From IMG/VR virus record IMGVR_UViG_3300029998_000087, positions 1 through 31,533 of that record: DNA of 31,533 bases, one strand, 5' to 3'. Under the pieces are notes generated by a model, which was not told where the DNA came from, ran no database searches, and saw nothing but the letters and a program-made list of their open reading frames with translations. Of the stretch, positions 17,166-25,981 are shown piece after piece (within the stretch, counting starts at the first letter, position 1; each line of letters starts with the position of its first letter). Source of the stretch: a virus. The position numbers and the translations under genes were made by a program.

Positions 17166-17945
17166 CTAAGCATAGAAAAGATCACCAACAACAGCGTTAA
17201 TTGCAACTGCGGTAGCATCGGTATCGGCTGCACCTGTAACAATAGAATAGCCAATACCAGTTGTAAAAGCTAGGCCAATATCACCAACTAAAGTAGCTTT
17301 TCCATTCGCAGGAATACCAATACTCTGAACGACACCTGAACCAGGAGTGGGAGTAGTCGCAATATTGTGCAATTTTAAATAAACAATTGCTGCTGTTGTA
17401 TTAATTAAATCCCATCCTAACAAACGTCCAGCACCGGCTTTAACAATTGTTGCATTTGTGGAAGCAGCTGCAACAACATGTTTAATAGTAGCTGCACCAG
17501 TTGCGTTAGCTCTAACTTCCTGTCCAAAATCTCCTACTAAAGCAGTTCCGGCAAGTAAACCAACATTCCAAGTTCCACTCTGTTTAGCAGCACCGATACA
17601 CTCAACACCATTAACTTTTTCAGCATTTATAATAACACTTCCGCTAGTAATAGCAGTAAGTTTAACATGAAACCATGTATAACCAGGAATATTAAAAAGT
17701 CTTGTTCTAGTAACTGGACTAGAAGTAACACCTGAAGTTGAAGCTGTAGTAACATCATCAGCAGAACTTACTCCAGTAACCGCAACCCAAGTTCCGTCTG
17801 TGCCATTTGTTGAATCGTTGCTACCTTCATAAACAGCATTCGCACCAACAAAAGTTCCAGTCCATTGAATTCTAATTGTATTTTTATCTTCTAATTTTAC
17901 AGCAAAAATATCCCCAATTGTTGTTAATGTTTTATCCCCTCTCAT
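17166..17945 (-). CDS. Probable capsid decoration / head fibre protein
   Basis: 259 residues, beta-rich, Gly/Ala/Thr-rich. The N-terminal half resembles an Ig-like or jelly-roll domain (IRIQWTGTFVGANAVYEG). The C-terminal half carries the pattern AGAGRLLGWDLINTTAAIVY ... LKLHNIATTPTPGSG ... GLAFTTGIGYSIVTGAADTD, common in virion proteins coded next to major capsid genes. It follows the terminator after the capsid gene, so it is expressed from read-through. Decoration of the capsid surface is an inference from position and composition. Confidence 0.6.
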   Translation of the reverse strand: MRGDKTLTTIGDIFAVKLEDKNTIRIQWTGTFVGANAVYEGSNDSTNGTDGTWVAVTGVSSADDVTTASTSGVTSSPVTRTRLFNIPGYTWFHVKLTAITSGSVIINAEKVNGVECIGAAKQSGTWNVGLLAGTALVGDFGQEVRANATGAATIKHVVAAASTNATIVKAGAGRLLGWDLINTTAAIVYLKLHNIATTPTPGSGVVQSIGIPANGKATLVGDIGLAFTTGIGYSIVTGAADTDATAVAINAVVGDLFYA

Positions 17946-17960
17946 TTTAATGCTCCTGTT

Positions 17961-17997
17961 AAAAACCGGAAGCAGAAACTAAATTCCACTTCCGGTT
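17961..17997 (-). terminator. Intrinsic terminator after the major capsid gene
   Basis: On the - strand AACCGGAAG and CTTCCGGTT form a perfect 9-bp stem around a 16-nt loop, followed by TTTTT. It lies between the capsid gene stop (18015) and the next start (17945). A leaky terminator here would keep capsid protein in large excess over the downstream neck and tail products. Confidence 0.85.
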
Positions 17998-18014
17998 AAT
18001 ATTGCTAGAAAGGT

Positions 18015-18980
18015 TTACTTGCTAATAACCAGAACACCGGCCATATCCTTATTGGAAGTAGCAACCTTATCCCAATTGGTAGCCAGTGCGAGTGCAGCAT
18101 CGTTCGGAGCCTTGCCGCCATTGGTCTTATCCCAGGTGAATCCCTTCAAACCAAGCTGGTAAGACCACTCAGCCTGATAAGTGCGCTGAATATTTTCATC
18201 CCCATTGAGAGTCTGAATATTATCCGTAAAATCGTTATTCTGATTGACAACAATAGCACCTTCGGTAAGACCAAGTGTATTATACTTGTTAGGCGAACCT
18301 GTAGTAACTAGAGCAGGAGCATCGGTAACAATAAAGACACGACCGAAAGGATCAGTAATAACATTAATCGTTCCGTAATTAAACAGAACACCACTATTAG
18401 CCAGAGCATTATCGTAGAAACCAGCCATCGCTGTGGAGTGCATAACCCAAGCCTGAATATCACTAGCGCGATCACCAAACAGGAAAGCGCCAGTATTAAG
18501 CATTCGCGGATTCATAGTATTTGGAGTAGCAGCACTTCCGTCATAAACAAGTGCAGCCTGGCCAGACAGACCAGCAAAGCAAGTCATGATTGCAGTATTA
18601 AGCATATCGGCCATCATGTCCTTGGAAAGCTGAAGCGCCAGGACAGCAGCCGCTTCTTCAGGATTAATCTGGAGCCATTTATACTGGCCAGGATCAAGAC
18701 GGATAGGCGGGGTGCCAGCCGCAACCTTGACCATGGTTTCATCGAGCATAGCCATAACCTTCTGAGTCTGAGCGCCAGAACCATAAGGATTACGTCGCCG
18801 GGCAAGGCCACTAATCTTGCCAAAGAAAGCAGTATCCTTGTAATCGCCCATGTGAGCAGCATTGGCAAGCTGGATGCAGCCGCGACTAGCAGTGTTAAAT
18901 AAATCAATCTGCTGTCGGGTAATTTCAGTTGTCATACTATAAAGAGTTTCCGAAAAAACAGTAAGATCGGTAAGAGCCAT
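18015..18980 (-). CDS. Major capsid protein
   Basis: 321 residues, directly after the scaffold gene with only one base between the stop and the start. The sequence has features of an HK97-fold shell protein: an N-terminal arm (SETLYSMTTEITRQQIDLFN), a long-helix region (PEEAAAVLALQLSKDMMADML) and a C-terminal beta and A-domain region ending KDMAGVLVISK. GC content is higher than in most of the window and the codons look tuned for strong expression. A terminator follows. No protease gene is seen nearby, so maturation probably does not involve a phage protease. Confidence 0.9.
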   Translation of the reverse strand: MALTDLTVFSETLYSMTTEITRQQIDLFNTASRGCIQLANAAHMGDYKDTAFFGKISGLARRRNPYGSGAQTQKVMAMLDETMVKVAAGTPPIRLDPGQYKWLQINPEEAAAVLALQLSKDMMADMLNTAIMTCFAGLSGQAALVYDGSAATPNTMNPRMLNTGAFLFGDRASDIQAWVMHSTAMAGFYDNALANSGVLFNYGTINVITDPFGRVFIVTDAPALVTTGSPNKYNTLGLTEGAIVVNQNNDFTDNIQTLNGDENIQRTYQAEWSYQLGLKGFTWDKTNGGKAPNDAALALATNWDKVATSNKDMAGVLVISK

Positions 18981-18981
18981 T

Positions 18982-19698
18982 TTATTCTCCGTCAGCAGGT
19001 TTAATATTGTTCTTGTAATAGTCAGTTAATTGTGCAGGAGTCATCTTAGACAAGATAACAGGCTTTCCATCGTTTCCATTGCTTGGAGTGTGGCCACCGG
19101 CCGCATTGCTAGGATTCGAGGCACCGCCTGAAGCCCTGCTAACTGTAATGATAGGGGCATATTCTTTGTTTGCAACAATTTCTTTTTGCAAATCTTCCAA
19201 AGACATTGCAGACGGTTTGCCAGCTAAATCAAGAATTCGAGTAACTGGCTTTCCGTCAACTAATTCAACACTAATTCGATCGTCCAAAACTCGCTTCATT
19301 AAACTTGAAGATTTGGACGAAAGTTTAGCAGCAAGGGGACCAGTAATAGCTTCCTTAGCAGAATGAATTGCACTATTGGAAAGATTATTAATCTGTGCAG
19401 TTAATTCACTTTCCCTAGCAGTTAACTTATCCTTCCAAGACTTTTCAAGTGCTTCAATATTGCCATCGCGCTTATTCTTTTCTCCAGTCAAATTATCTAA
19501 CTGTTCCTGAAGCGTAGAAAGCAACTTCTTAGTTTCCTTGTGGGCATTCGATTCATTATCCTTTGCATTGCGCAAAGCAGTAATTGCATCGTCGTCACCT
19601 TCAATCTTTGCAAGATAAGAATCGCCTTTCAGTTCATATTCAGCCTTCAAAACATCAGAAAGCTTTTCGTATTCTTCCTTACTAATCTTGCGCTTCAT
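18982..19698 (-). CDS. Capsid scaffold protein
   Basis: 238 residues, Lys/Glu-rich and strongly helical, with a predicted coiled coil at about residues 45-110 (KETKKLLSTLQEQLDNL and onward). The C-terminal part is Gly/Ser/Asn-rich, then ends in a short helix (MTPAQLTDYYKNNIK), the kind of tail that binds the capsid protein. It sits between the MuF-type gene and the major capsid gene, the normal place for a scaffold. Confidence 0.88.
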   Translation of the reverse strand: MKRKISKEEYEKLSDVLKAEYELKGDSYLAKIEGDDDAITALRNAKDNESNAHKETKKLLSTLQEQLDNLTGEKNKRDGNIEALEKSWKDKLTARESELTAQINNLSNSAIHSAKEAITGPLAAKLSSKSSSLMKRVLDDRISVELVDGKPVTRILDLAGKPSAMSLEDLQKEIVANKEYAPIITVSRASGGASNPSNAAGGHTPSNGNDGKPVILSKMTPAQLTDYYKNNIKPADGE

Positions 19699-19702
19699 TG
19701 CG

Positions 19703-20707
19703 TTACTCCCTGGTTAAAATATTGGTTAACTTGCTTGTATATTCATTTAGATTTAAACTTGTTGATTTAGCTAAATCTGTTTGAACTGAATTAGGCTGTT
19801 GTAATGTCCATTGACTAATCGAATTTTCTTCTGGTAAATCCGAACCGTTATAAGGAACTTCAGAACAACGGCATTTCCTATGATACGGCACAGAAGGACC
19901 AGCGCCATTATAAAAAATCTGATGATCCAAGAAAATACACGATGGACAAGTTGAACTATCCAAAACAGCAATCCACATATAACGATCAAATGCAGTTGAT
20001 GTATAAGCTGTTTCAATTGTAATCGAAAAATTCTGGATAACTGTTTCAGTTATATTTCTTGCTTCTCTATCAATAGAAATTAAAATTCCATCTTTAAATC
20101 CATTTTCACTTGTTCCAATAATATCATTTTCAAGTTCTTTTAATGTTTCATTGTTTGCAATTGCTTTATTAATTTCATTTTGTAATCTTGCGGTGGCTTT
20201 TTCAGTAAGACTGTTGATAAAATCTTGTGCGTTTGAACCACTTGCACCCATTAATGCCTGTAAAATTGCTACATGCGTTTTAGAATTATCATTATCTTGT
20301 AACCAAGAATAAGGTATTAAACCTGCTTTATAGTCATCAGTTTTATTATCATCAATAATTTTATTACATTCATCGTTATCTGTTACTTCATTATCAGATA
20401 AATAACTAGCAATAATTGACTTTTGAAAAGGCATTTCAGCCTTACAAAAGTCTTTCATTTCATCAAATAAATGATTTTGCCAATTCATCAAAATAGCAGC
20501 TAAAGCATTTGATAAATCACGTTTTAATTTATTTGATTCTTTCTTATTTAAATCACCCAAACTATCATAATCTTCATTTCTAATTGCTTCTTTCATTGCC
20601 TTAATCATTAATGGATTTTGCTTTCGCCATAATGAAATTTGATAATTCTTATACGCGTCAAGATACATTTGATGACGTAAAATAATATCATAAAGTCGGC
20701 GATCCAT
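19703..20707 (-). CDS. MuF / SPP1 gp7-like minor head protein
   Basis: 334 residues, starting immediately after the portal stop. Helical N-terminus; the C-terminal third has the family signature of CPSCIFLDHQIF followed by PYHRKCRCSEVPY (about residues 254-290), the Cys/His set that marks MuF-type head morphogenesis proteins. Such proteins bind the portal and may be ejected with the DNA. No toxin domain is fused at the C-terminus. Confidence 0.88.
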   Translation of the reverse strand: MDRRLYDIILRHQMYLDAYKNYQISLWRKQNPLMIKAMKEAIRNEDYDSLGDLNKKESNKLKRDLSNALAAILMNWQNHLFDEMKDFCKAEMPFQKSIIASYLSDNEVTDNDECNKIIDDNKTDDYKAGLIPYSWLQDNDNSKTHVAILQALMGASGSNAQDFINSLTEKATARLQNEINKAIANNETLKELENDIIGTSENGFKDGILISIDREARNITETVIQNFSITIETAYTSTAFDRYMWIAVLDSSTCPSCIFLDHQIFYNGAGPSVPYHRKCRCSEVPYNGSDLPEENSISQWTLQQPNSVQTDLAKSTSLNLNEYTSKLTNILTRE

Positions 20708-22210
20708 TTATTTGCCCACAGAAGAAACAACAGGCTGTTTATTTGCTGGATTCTTAGCGTCAATTGCAAAGCTGTCTAACGTTTCTTGATCAATTTCATC
20801 CTGGCTAGCCTGATCATCAAGCAATTGAACCTTGCCAGCACGTAAATTATTACGATATTCAGTCTTGCTAATTCCGCCTTTTAGCCATTCATTAAGCAAT
20901 TGAGCACGATTAGCGTCTGTCATTGCGGAAATAGCAAAATTAGTATTTAGCTTAAAAGTAACATCACTAAGTTCTGATTGAACAAACTGTAAACAATGCT
21001 CAATCGCAGCTTCAAACGCTTCGGAAGCGTTATTTGTAAGCGAGGATAAAATAGAAGTCTCTGTTACGTTACTAATATTAGATTCTGTGGCAGTCTTTGC
21101 CTGTCCCCCTGCACTTGGAGTAACCAGCTTTGCGCCCAGGGCAAGGAACTGGCTTTCCTTGTGCAGCATCGCCTCCATTGGCATTGTGTTAGGTGCAGCC
21201 TGGAGCAAGGAAGCCGAACCGTTCAAAGGCAATGGAATGGCACCACGGGAACCTAAACCAATTGTGTGCTTTTCAGCCCATTCTTCAGATAATCCTACAA
21301 ATACTGGCGTAGGCTGTCCAACCATATAAACTGATTCTTCATAATCAGCCGAATTATGATAATGACCAATATTCAAAACAGCGATATCGTATAAAATAGG
21401 CATGTCAGGTTTTGCATCGTTATTATCGCAACCTGCAAATTCAAAAGGAATTCGCTTAATTGTATGTCCATTAAAATCTTTAGGAATAACTGTAAGCCAA
21501 GGATTACCGAAAGATCCATTCGCAATTGGAGTAATTGTTTCACTGTCAGTTTCAACAACTTGAATGCCATTACGATAAATGTCAACCTGATAATCTCCAG
21601 ATTTATTTAGCCATAAAACTCTAAATTGCCACTGTTCTTTGAATTCAAAACCGTCATCAAAAGCAACAAATTTTTCTCTTAAAACAACTAAGGAATAAAA
21701 TGTTTCAGAACCAACAATTTTAGTGCGCCAGTTCAAAATATCAGAAGATTTATAAATTTTAATAAAAGGTCTAATACTACCTTCGTCAATTTGGGACTGT
21801 GTTAAATCTTCAATTGTTGTTGGATAATCAGAAAGCAAACCAAATCGGCCACCTTCTAATAACTTACCAATTCCGTCTTTAGATAACTGAGTTAAACTAT
21901 TACCAGTTCCATCAGCATTTTTTTCCAGCATTGCAACAGTTGTTGGCAAATTAATTTCAGGATCTTTAGCAAAAATCTGGCCAATCAAACCGGCATATGT
22001 AGCTTTTGTAACATTATAAAAAATAGCTCGCTTTAGATAATCTTTATAACGTTGAATGTTATCATTAGATAAATTAGTAGCGTCTGGCATTGGTAAATAT
22101 TTAGTTTTACGTTCCTTAATCTTGTGATCACCTTCAACGCAATCGGAAACAAGTGAATAAATAAAACGCTTTCTTTTTAATTCAGGATGCACAAAAGAAA
22201 CATTTGGCAT
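20708..22210 (-). CDS. Portal protein (DUF4055 type)
   Basis: 500 residues with ribosome site GGGG. N-terminal HPELKRKRFIYSLVSDCVEG and the segment YKDYLKRAIFYNVTKATYAG match DUF4055 portals. The C-terminal helical region (ANRAQLLNEWLKGGISKTEY) corresponds to the crown. It forms the dodecameric ring through which terminase pumps DNA. The last codons (VSSVGK) overlap a TGCCCACA copy at 20713. A GC-rich patch lies at 21110-21260. Confidence 0.92.
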   Translation of the reverse strand: MPNVSFVHPELKRKRFIYSLVSDCVEGDHKIKERKTKYLPMPDATNLSNDNIQRYKDYLKRAIFYNVTKATYAGLIGQIFAKDPEINLPTTVAMLEKNADGTGNSLTQLSKDGIGKLLEGGRFGLLSDYPTTIEDLTQSQIDEGSIRPFIKIYKSSDILNWRTKIVGSETFYSLVVLREKFVAFDDGFEFKEQWQFRVLWLNKSGDYQVDIYRNGIQVVETDSETITPIANGSFGNPWLTVIPKDFNGHTIKRIPFEFAGCDNNDAKPDMPILYDIAVLNIGHYHNSADYEESVYMVGQPTPVFVGLSEEWAEKHTIGLGSRGAIPLPLNGSASLLQAAPNTMPMEAMLHKESQFLALGAKLVTPSAGGQAKTATESNISNVTETSILSSLTNNASEAFEAAIEHCLQFVQSELSDVTFKLNTNFAISAMTDANRAQLLNEWLKGGISKTEYRNNLRAGKVQLLDDQASQDEIDQETLDSFAIDAKNPANKQPVVSSVGK

Positions 22211-22219
22211 TTTATTCCC

Positions 22220-23713
22220 CTAAAAAATAATTTTAACATCAAGAGTTTTAGCGTCTCTATTATTACCTTTTGTGCAGCGGTAGCGCGTCATATCGTATGG
22301 GTGATCCTCAGTTTCGCTATCAACATCGTCGGGGTCGTCTTTGTCGCGTGGCAGTTCAGGAATTGTGCTGATACTGGCCCTGCAATTATCCATAAAATAC
22401 AATCCAGGACCTTCCTTGTCCATAGAAGCTTTTAATCTATCTCGCATTACTTGTAATCCGCGTTTTCTTGATCCTGAAGATTTATCACTTTCTAACCATC
22501 TAATTCCTTGTTTGGCCATTTTAACAGCAATTGTTTCAACATCAACTTCAGTTGTATTACCAATCTGATTATCAGCAGGACCGCCATAGGGATTTGACAA
22601 AATCCATCTATTTTGCATCATTTCAATTTCACGTTCTTTGATACCTTTAGCTATATCAGTAGCTGACATTTTAATACCTTTATTTGTTCCAATTTCCTTT
22701 GTTCCATACCATTCTGCAATTTGGATTAAAGATCCTTTTTGTGGGCAAAACTTTTCAATTGTTTTATCTTTATTTATAATTATAGCTTCTTCACCATTTG
22801 CTTCGGCCCACCAACCTACACTAAAAGGATGAGTAGATCCCCAGTCAAATGATCTATCAATACGCCATGCTTTAGGAACAACAAATCTACGTTTAACATG
22901 AATATTTTTGTTCCACACATCATCAAACGCACTTCCACAAACTGCGTTCCAATCGCCTTTAAGCCAAGCTTTTTTCAAATTTTCATCAGTAATATTTTCA
23001 AGACTTGCAATATATAAAGGATCTAAATAAATATTTTCTTTGTATGATCCAAAAATCGCAACTTGTTTACGTTTAATAATTTCCTGTTGCTTAGTTCTAG
23101 GATTGAAAATTTCTGTTTCCTTAATAACAACTTGGCCATATGCTGCACAATCAATCCATTTTCGTTTAACCCATGCTCTACCCGGGCCCCAAGGATTGCA
23201 TGTGCTAAATGTTAACAATGGAATATTAGGCAATTCAGGATTATCTTTTTCTGGTGTAAAACTTGATCTATTACAAGATTGAACCATATCATAAAGTTCT
23301 GATGTTGGATATTTAGTTATTTCGTTCCAAGAAATATATGGAAATTCTTGTCCATGAATTTTATCATAATCATCTAATCGCTTCATTGAGCGAAACAATA
23401 ATTCTTCACCTGTAGGCCATACCCATCTATAGTTATCTTTAGAGCTAATAAATCTTGCGCCATCTTCAAAAGCATTAAACCATCGTTTAGATTTACTAAT
23501 CAAGTCGTCAAGGCTTTTATATTCTCTATCAATAACAATTCCACGCCAAAAAGGTCCATATCCAATTCCTACATTTTTCCTAAATAACATTAAACTACAA
23601 TCAGTCTTGCCTGGACCGCGAGCGCCACAATAAAGTGTTTCCTCGCATCTAGTATCTAATGCAAATTCTTGACTAGTTCCCTTAATGGGTTGCCAGATAA
23701 TCTCATTCTGCAT
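22220..23713 (-). CDS. Terminase large subunit
   Basis: 497 residues. Walker A is GARGPGKT (residues 30-37); Walker B with the catalytic glutamate is YISWNE (E131); the coupling motif is FSTCNPWG (about 169-176). The RNase H-like nuclease domain begins with the acidic residue in FDWG (D290). Thus both the packaging ATPase and the DNA-cutting nuclease are present. It overlaps the end of the small subunit gene by 11 bases. Confidence 0.95.
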   Translation of the reverse strand: MQNEIIWQPIKGTSQEFALDTRCEETLYCGARGPGKTDCSLMLFRKNVGIGYGPFWRGIVIDREYKSLDDLISKSKRWFNAFEDGARFISSKDNYRWVWPTGEELLFRSMKRLDDYDKIHGQEFPYISWNEITKYPTSELYDMVQSCNRSSFTPEKDNPELPNIPLLTFSTCNPWGPGRAWVKRKWIDCAAYGQVVIKETEIFNPRTKQQEIIKRKQVAIFGSYKENIYLDPLYIASLENITDENLKKAWLKGDWNAVCGSAFDDVWNKNIHVKRRFVVPKAWRIDRSFDWGSTHPFSVGWWAEANGEEAIIINKDKTIEKFCPQKGSLIQIAEWYGTKEIGTNKGIKMSATDIAKGIKEREIEMMQNRWILSNPYGGPADNQIGNTTEVDVETIAVKMAKQGIRWLESDKSSGSRKRGLQVMRDRLKASMDKEGPGLYFMDNCRASISTIPELPRDKDDPDDVDSETEDHPYDMTRYRCTKGNNRDAKTLDVKIIF

Positions 23714-24188
23714 TAATCATGTCCTTCTGTAAATTAAGTAATTTGTTCTCCCAATCTTCATCAGAACCATGATCTTTAACAATCATAACTTTGTTCGTAG
23801 TAGTTACTTCAGATTTAATATTCTTATTAATTGTCTTATCGGGCAAAAAGTTATTTATTTCAGCAAATAACTTCAATGCGGCGACTCTATCTTTGCCCAT
23901 TTCGTTACTATCATTTGCAATTTCCCATGCAAGTCGAATTGCATCTTCTTTTGTTAATTCTGATGGATCATCTGGTTTTACAGTAAAATTAACTTCAATA
24001 TTAGGCTTATTATTCTTAATGTTATCAATTTCCTGTAACACTTCGGGATCATCAATCCATTCAAAAGCATATTTACAAGCAAGTGAAATATTGTCAGGAA
24101 AAACCTTATTTGCCGCTGCAAAAGCATTGCCCGGACACTCGAAAAGTGACCGGGCAAACTGAAGTTTCATAGCGCCTAAATCCATCAT
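23703..24188 (-). CDS. Terminase small subunit
   Basis: 161 residues, directly upstream of and overlapping the large subunit gene. The N-terminal part is helix-turn-helix-like (AFAAANKVFPDNISLACKYAFEWIDDPEV), followed by an oligomerisation region and an acidic tail. It recognises the packaging start. The ribosome site before the ATG pair at 24188/24185 is weak, so the exact start (M1, M2 or M7) is uncertain. Confidence 0.85.
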   Translation of the reverse strand: MMDLGAMKLQFARSLFECPGNAFAAANKVFPDNISLACKYAFEWIDDPEVLQEIDNIKNNKPNIEVNFTVKPDDPSELTKEDAIRLAWEIANDSNEMGKDRVAALKLFAEINNFLPDKTINKNIKSEVTTTNKVMIVKDHGSDEDWENKLLNLQKDMINAE

Positions 24189-24209
24189 GGAACTAGAATA
24201 CGGTTAATT

Positions 24210-24617
24210 TTACTTGGCTGCAACTCCCTGCACCTTTTCATAGGTTCGCAAAGCGCCCATTCCCAGTAAACCCATGAGTAAAGGCATCATTTCGGAAAGA
24301 TTGGCAGGAGCGATAGTCAAATTATAATGGAAAATTGCAAGCGCAAATTTGCCAATAGGCAAACCAATCCAATTCCAGGCACAAGACATTCCGCAAACCC
24401 AACCAACAAATGGACGCCAACCAGAAACAAATAAACTCGGATTAGTAGCTTCTGCTTTGTCAATATCAGTTTGATCTTTATTTGCACTAATCTGACCCTG
24501 TAAAATTGCCATTGCCTGGGCCATTTGATCCTTTTCAGCCTGAGTCTTGTCTGGCCAAATCTTGCCAATAATGCTACTAGCTAAATCAGCCACAGACCCC
24601 AAACCAGTAATATCCAT
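24210..24617 (-). CDS. Holin of the three-TM type (Holin_3TM)
   Basis: 135 residues. An amphipathic Gln/Lys-rich N-terminus leads to SLFVSGWRPFVGWVCG (about residues 60-76), the hallmark of the holin family first described for gene transfer agent release. Hydrophobic segments are at about 67-83, 85-103 and 107-122. It would form the inner-membrane lesion that releases the endolysin. It follows the endolysin gene, with GGAG before its start. Confidence 0.88.
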   Translation of the reverse strand: MDITGLGSVADLASSIIGKIWPDKTQAEKDQMAQAMAILQGQISANKDQTDIDKAEATNPSLFVSGWRPFVGWVCGMSCAWNWIGLPIGKFALAIFHYNLTIAPANLSEMMPLLMGLLGMGALRTYEKVQGVAAK

Positions 24618-24631
24618 TTCAATTTCTCCAT

Positions 24632-25096
24632 TTAGGATTTAACAGTTCCACCAAATTCCTTGAACTTGGCAATTAGATTATCAATCTTGTTTTCATGCTG
24701 ATTGTAGCCAGCACCGGGAAAACTTGCCCAAATATGAGCACAAAGCATAATAGCTTGCTGAATATAACCATCGACAATAAGCTGAAATGCCTTGCATTCT
24801 TTAATCTGCTGAATTGCAATTGCATCCTGAGCAATCGGACTAAAATCTGAAAGATGAAGCTGATTTTTGTATACATCAAAATTATGAATCAATTCCTGAT
24901 AACGACCAGCAGCACTAGACTTTAAATTTTTATTGACCTGAATAATTTGTCTAGGATGATCAGAATAGGATTTGAAAAAAGTTCCGCCTACTATTTCATT
25001 ATAGCCATCATCGCCTTTACCTTTTGTGCCTTCGCTATAGGCAATCATGTCAAGAAAAGCAGCAACATTAGGAAATAGATTCTGCGAACGTGGCAT
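24632..25096 (-). CDS. Endolysin, lambda R-like lytic transglycosylase
   Basis: 154 residues from ATG 25096, chosen because it follows the previous stop and has GAGAAAGG seven bases upstream. It matches lambda R along its length: FLDMIAYSEGT with the catalytic glutamate, then VGGTFFKSYSDHPR, SSAAGRYQ, FSPIAQDAIAIQQIKE, IWASFPGAGY and LIAKFKEFGGTV. It cleaves peptidoglycan glycan strands to 1,6-anhydro ends. There is no signal peptide, so export relies on the holin. This is one of the most secure calls in the window. Confidence 0.95.
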   Translation of the reverse strand: MPRSQNLFPNVAAFLDMIAYSEGTKGKGDDGYNEIVGGTFFKSYSDHPRQIIQVNKNLKSSAAGRYQELIHNFDVYKNQLHLSDFSPIAQDAIAIQQIKECKAFQLIVDGYIQQAIMLCAHIWASFPGAGYNQHENKIDNLIAKFKEFGGTVKS

Positions 25097-25098
25097 TA

Positions 25099-25437
25099 TT
25101 AAACCTTTCTCATAAAAAATGGCCAAACATAAAAGTAGCCAGGATAGTCAACATTTAATTTTTCATCATTACAAAGGTCTGAAAATAAATGACGAGCTTC
25201 AACGGAAAGATGTTGAAAATAAAATTTTCCTTGTTTTTCATCAGTTTTATAGTAAACTTTATAATTCTTATCAGTAGGTTCAAGAGTAATTTTACCATCA
25301 ATACAAAGCTGAATAAATTCTTCTGGATTCAATGAGCCACAATAAGAACACGTATTGTCTTTTCGCCATTCAGAACCATCATTAGGCATACAGCCTAATT
25401 CATGACTTCTAGGGCAGATTTGAATATGATCTGTCAT
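25099..25437 (-). CDS. Conserved phage protein with Cys pairs
   Basis: 112 residues from ATG 25437, which has GGAG upstream. An N-terminal CPRSHELGC and a CSYCGSLNPEEF motif form a probable zinc site; the rest includes PTDKNYKVYY, FYFQHLS and YPGYFYVWPFF. I associate proteins with this sequence of motifs with the structural or lysis region of several phages, with no known function. It sits between the probable spanin and the endolysin. A role in the lysis cassette is only implied by position. Confidence 0.75.
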   Translation of the reverse strand: MTDHIQICPRSHELGCMPNDGSEWRKDNTCSYCGSLNPEEFIQLCIDGKITLEPTDKNYKVYYKTDEKQGKFYFQHLSVEARHLFSDLCNDEKLNVDYPGYFYVWPFFMRKV

Positions 25438-25439
25438 TA

Positions 25440-25760
25440 TCAATGTCTCCCATCAAGTTTGAAGTTGTCATTAATTTTTCTATAAACTTTTCTGTCACTT
25501 GCAATGTGAATTTCAAAATCAGTTCTCAAATCTGTAAAATCTTTATTGAGAGAAGCAATTTCAACTTTGTGTTCTGCTACATTTTTTGTATTCTCATTCA
25601 GCTTTTCAATTGCAACTGCTAATAGTGTAATCTGTGAGGCCTGCTTTTCGTGCAAGTCATACAGGAGCCATGCCGAAGCCGTCACGATGCTTGCCACTAG
25701 CCAGGACAGCGCCCGATATACCCTGTCTGACGTTCTGCGCTCTGATTTGTCTGTGACCAT
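25440..25760 (-). CDS. Membrane-anchored coiled-coil protein, candidate inner spanin
   Basis: 106 residues from the ATG at 25760; an earlier in-frame ATG at 25808 is possible but lies close to the terminator. A short charged N-terminus is followed by one membrane segment (LSWLVASIVTASAWLLY, about residues 18-34) and about 70 residues of heptad-like helix. This N-in, single-TM, periplasmic coiled-coil layout is that of inner spanins. No lipoprotein partner was found nested or adjacent, so an alternative role such as holin regulator is possible. The N-terminal codons are much more GC-rich than the rest. Confidence 0.5.
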   Translation of the reverse strand: MVTDKSERRTSDRVYRALSWLVASIVTASAWLLYDLHEKQASQITLLAVAIEKLNENTKNVAEHKVEIASLNKDFTDLRTDFEIHIASDRKVYRKINDNFKLDGRH

Positions 25761-25820
25761 GCCTGACCCCAATCCACAAGGCCAAGCATACGGCAAGCCA
25801 AGCGGCACGGCTAGGCAAAG

Positions 25821-25850
25821 AAAAACCCCGGCGGTTGAATGCCGGGGTTC
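25821..25850 (-). terminator. Strong intrinsic terminator between accessory and lysis regions
   Basis: On the - strand AACCCCGGC and GCCGGGGTT (arms 25841-25849 and 25824-25832) form a 9-bp stem with an 8-nt loop, followed by T-rich sequence. It would end transcripts of the regulator-like gene before the lysis and structural genes, so the late genes need their own promoter or anti-termination. I could not identify a convincing late promoter between here and 25760. Confidence 0.88.
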
Positions 25851-25981
25851 CCTTGGCTAACATTTAAATTCAAATTCCGAGAATCAATCTCAGCGAATTA
25901 CCTTTGTTGTTATTTAATCCTGTTTCGCAGCGCAGGAACCAAGTATTCCAAACTTAGCGTATTAGGCTCACAGTTTGGAAA
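25851..25981. other. Gene-free stretch with a 9-bp inverted repeat
   Basis: Between the terminator and the stop of the regulator-like gene there is no credible gene. TTCCAAACT (25946-25954) and AGTTTGGAA (25972-25980) are perfect inverted copies separated by 17 bases, directly after the gene's stop. No T-run follows on the - strand, so it may be an operator or RNA-processing hairpin instead of a terminator. A late promoter could lie here but none stands out. Confidence 0.6.

Noticed and set aside
18438-18902. 154-codon + strand frame
   Set aside because: It lies wholly inside the major capsid gene on the other strand; open only because of that gene's codon pattern.
25048-25053. TTGACA on the - strand in the endolysin gene
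   Set aside because: No -10 box at 15-18 bases; the bases encode part of the conserved FLDMIAY segment.
25657-25863. 68-codon - strand frame beginning upstream of the terminator
   Set aside because: It reads through the intrinsic terminator stem and overlaps the membrane-coiled-coil gene in another frame.
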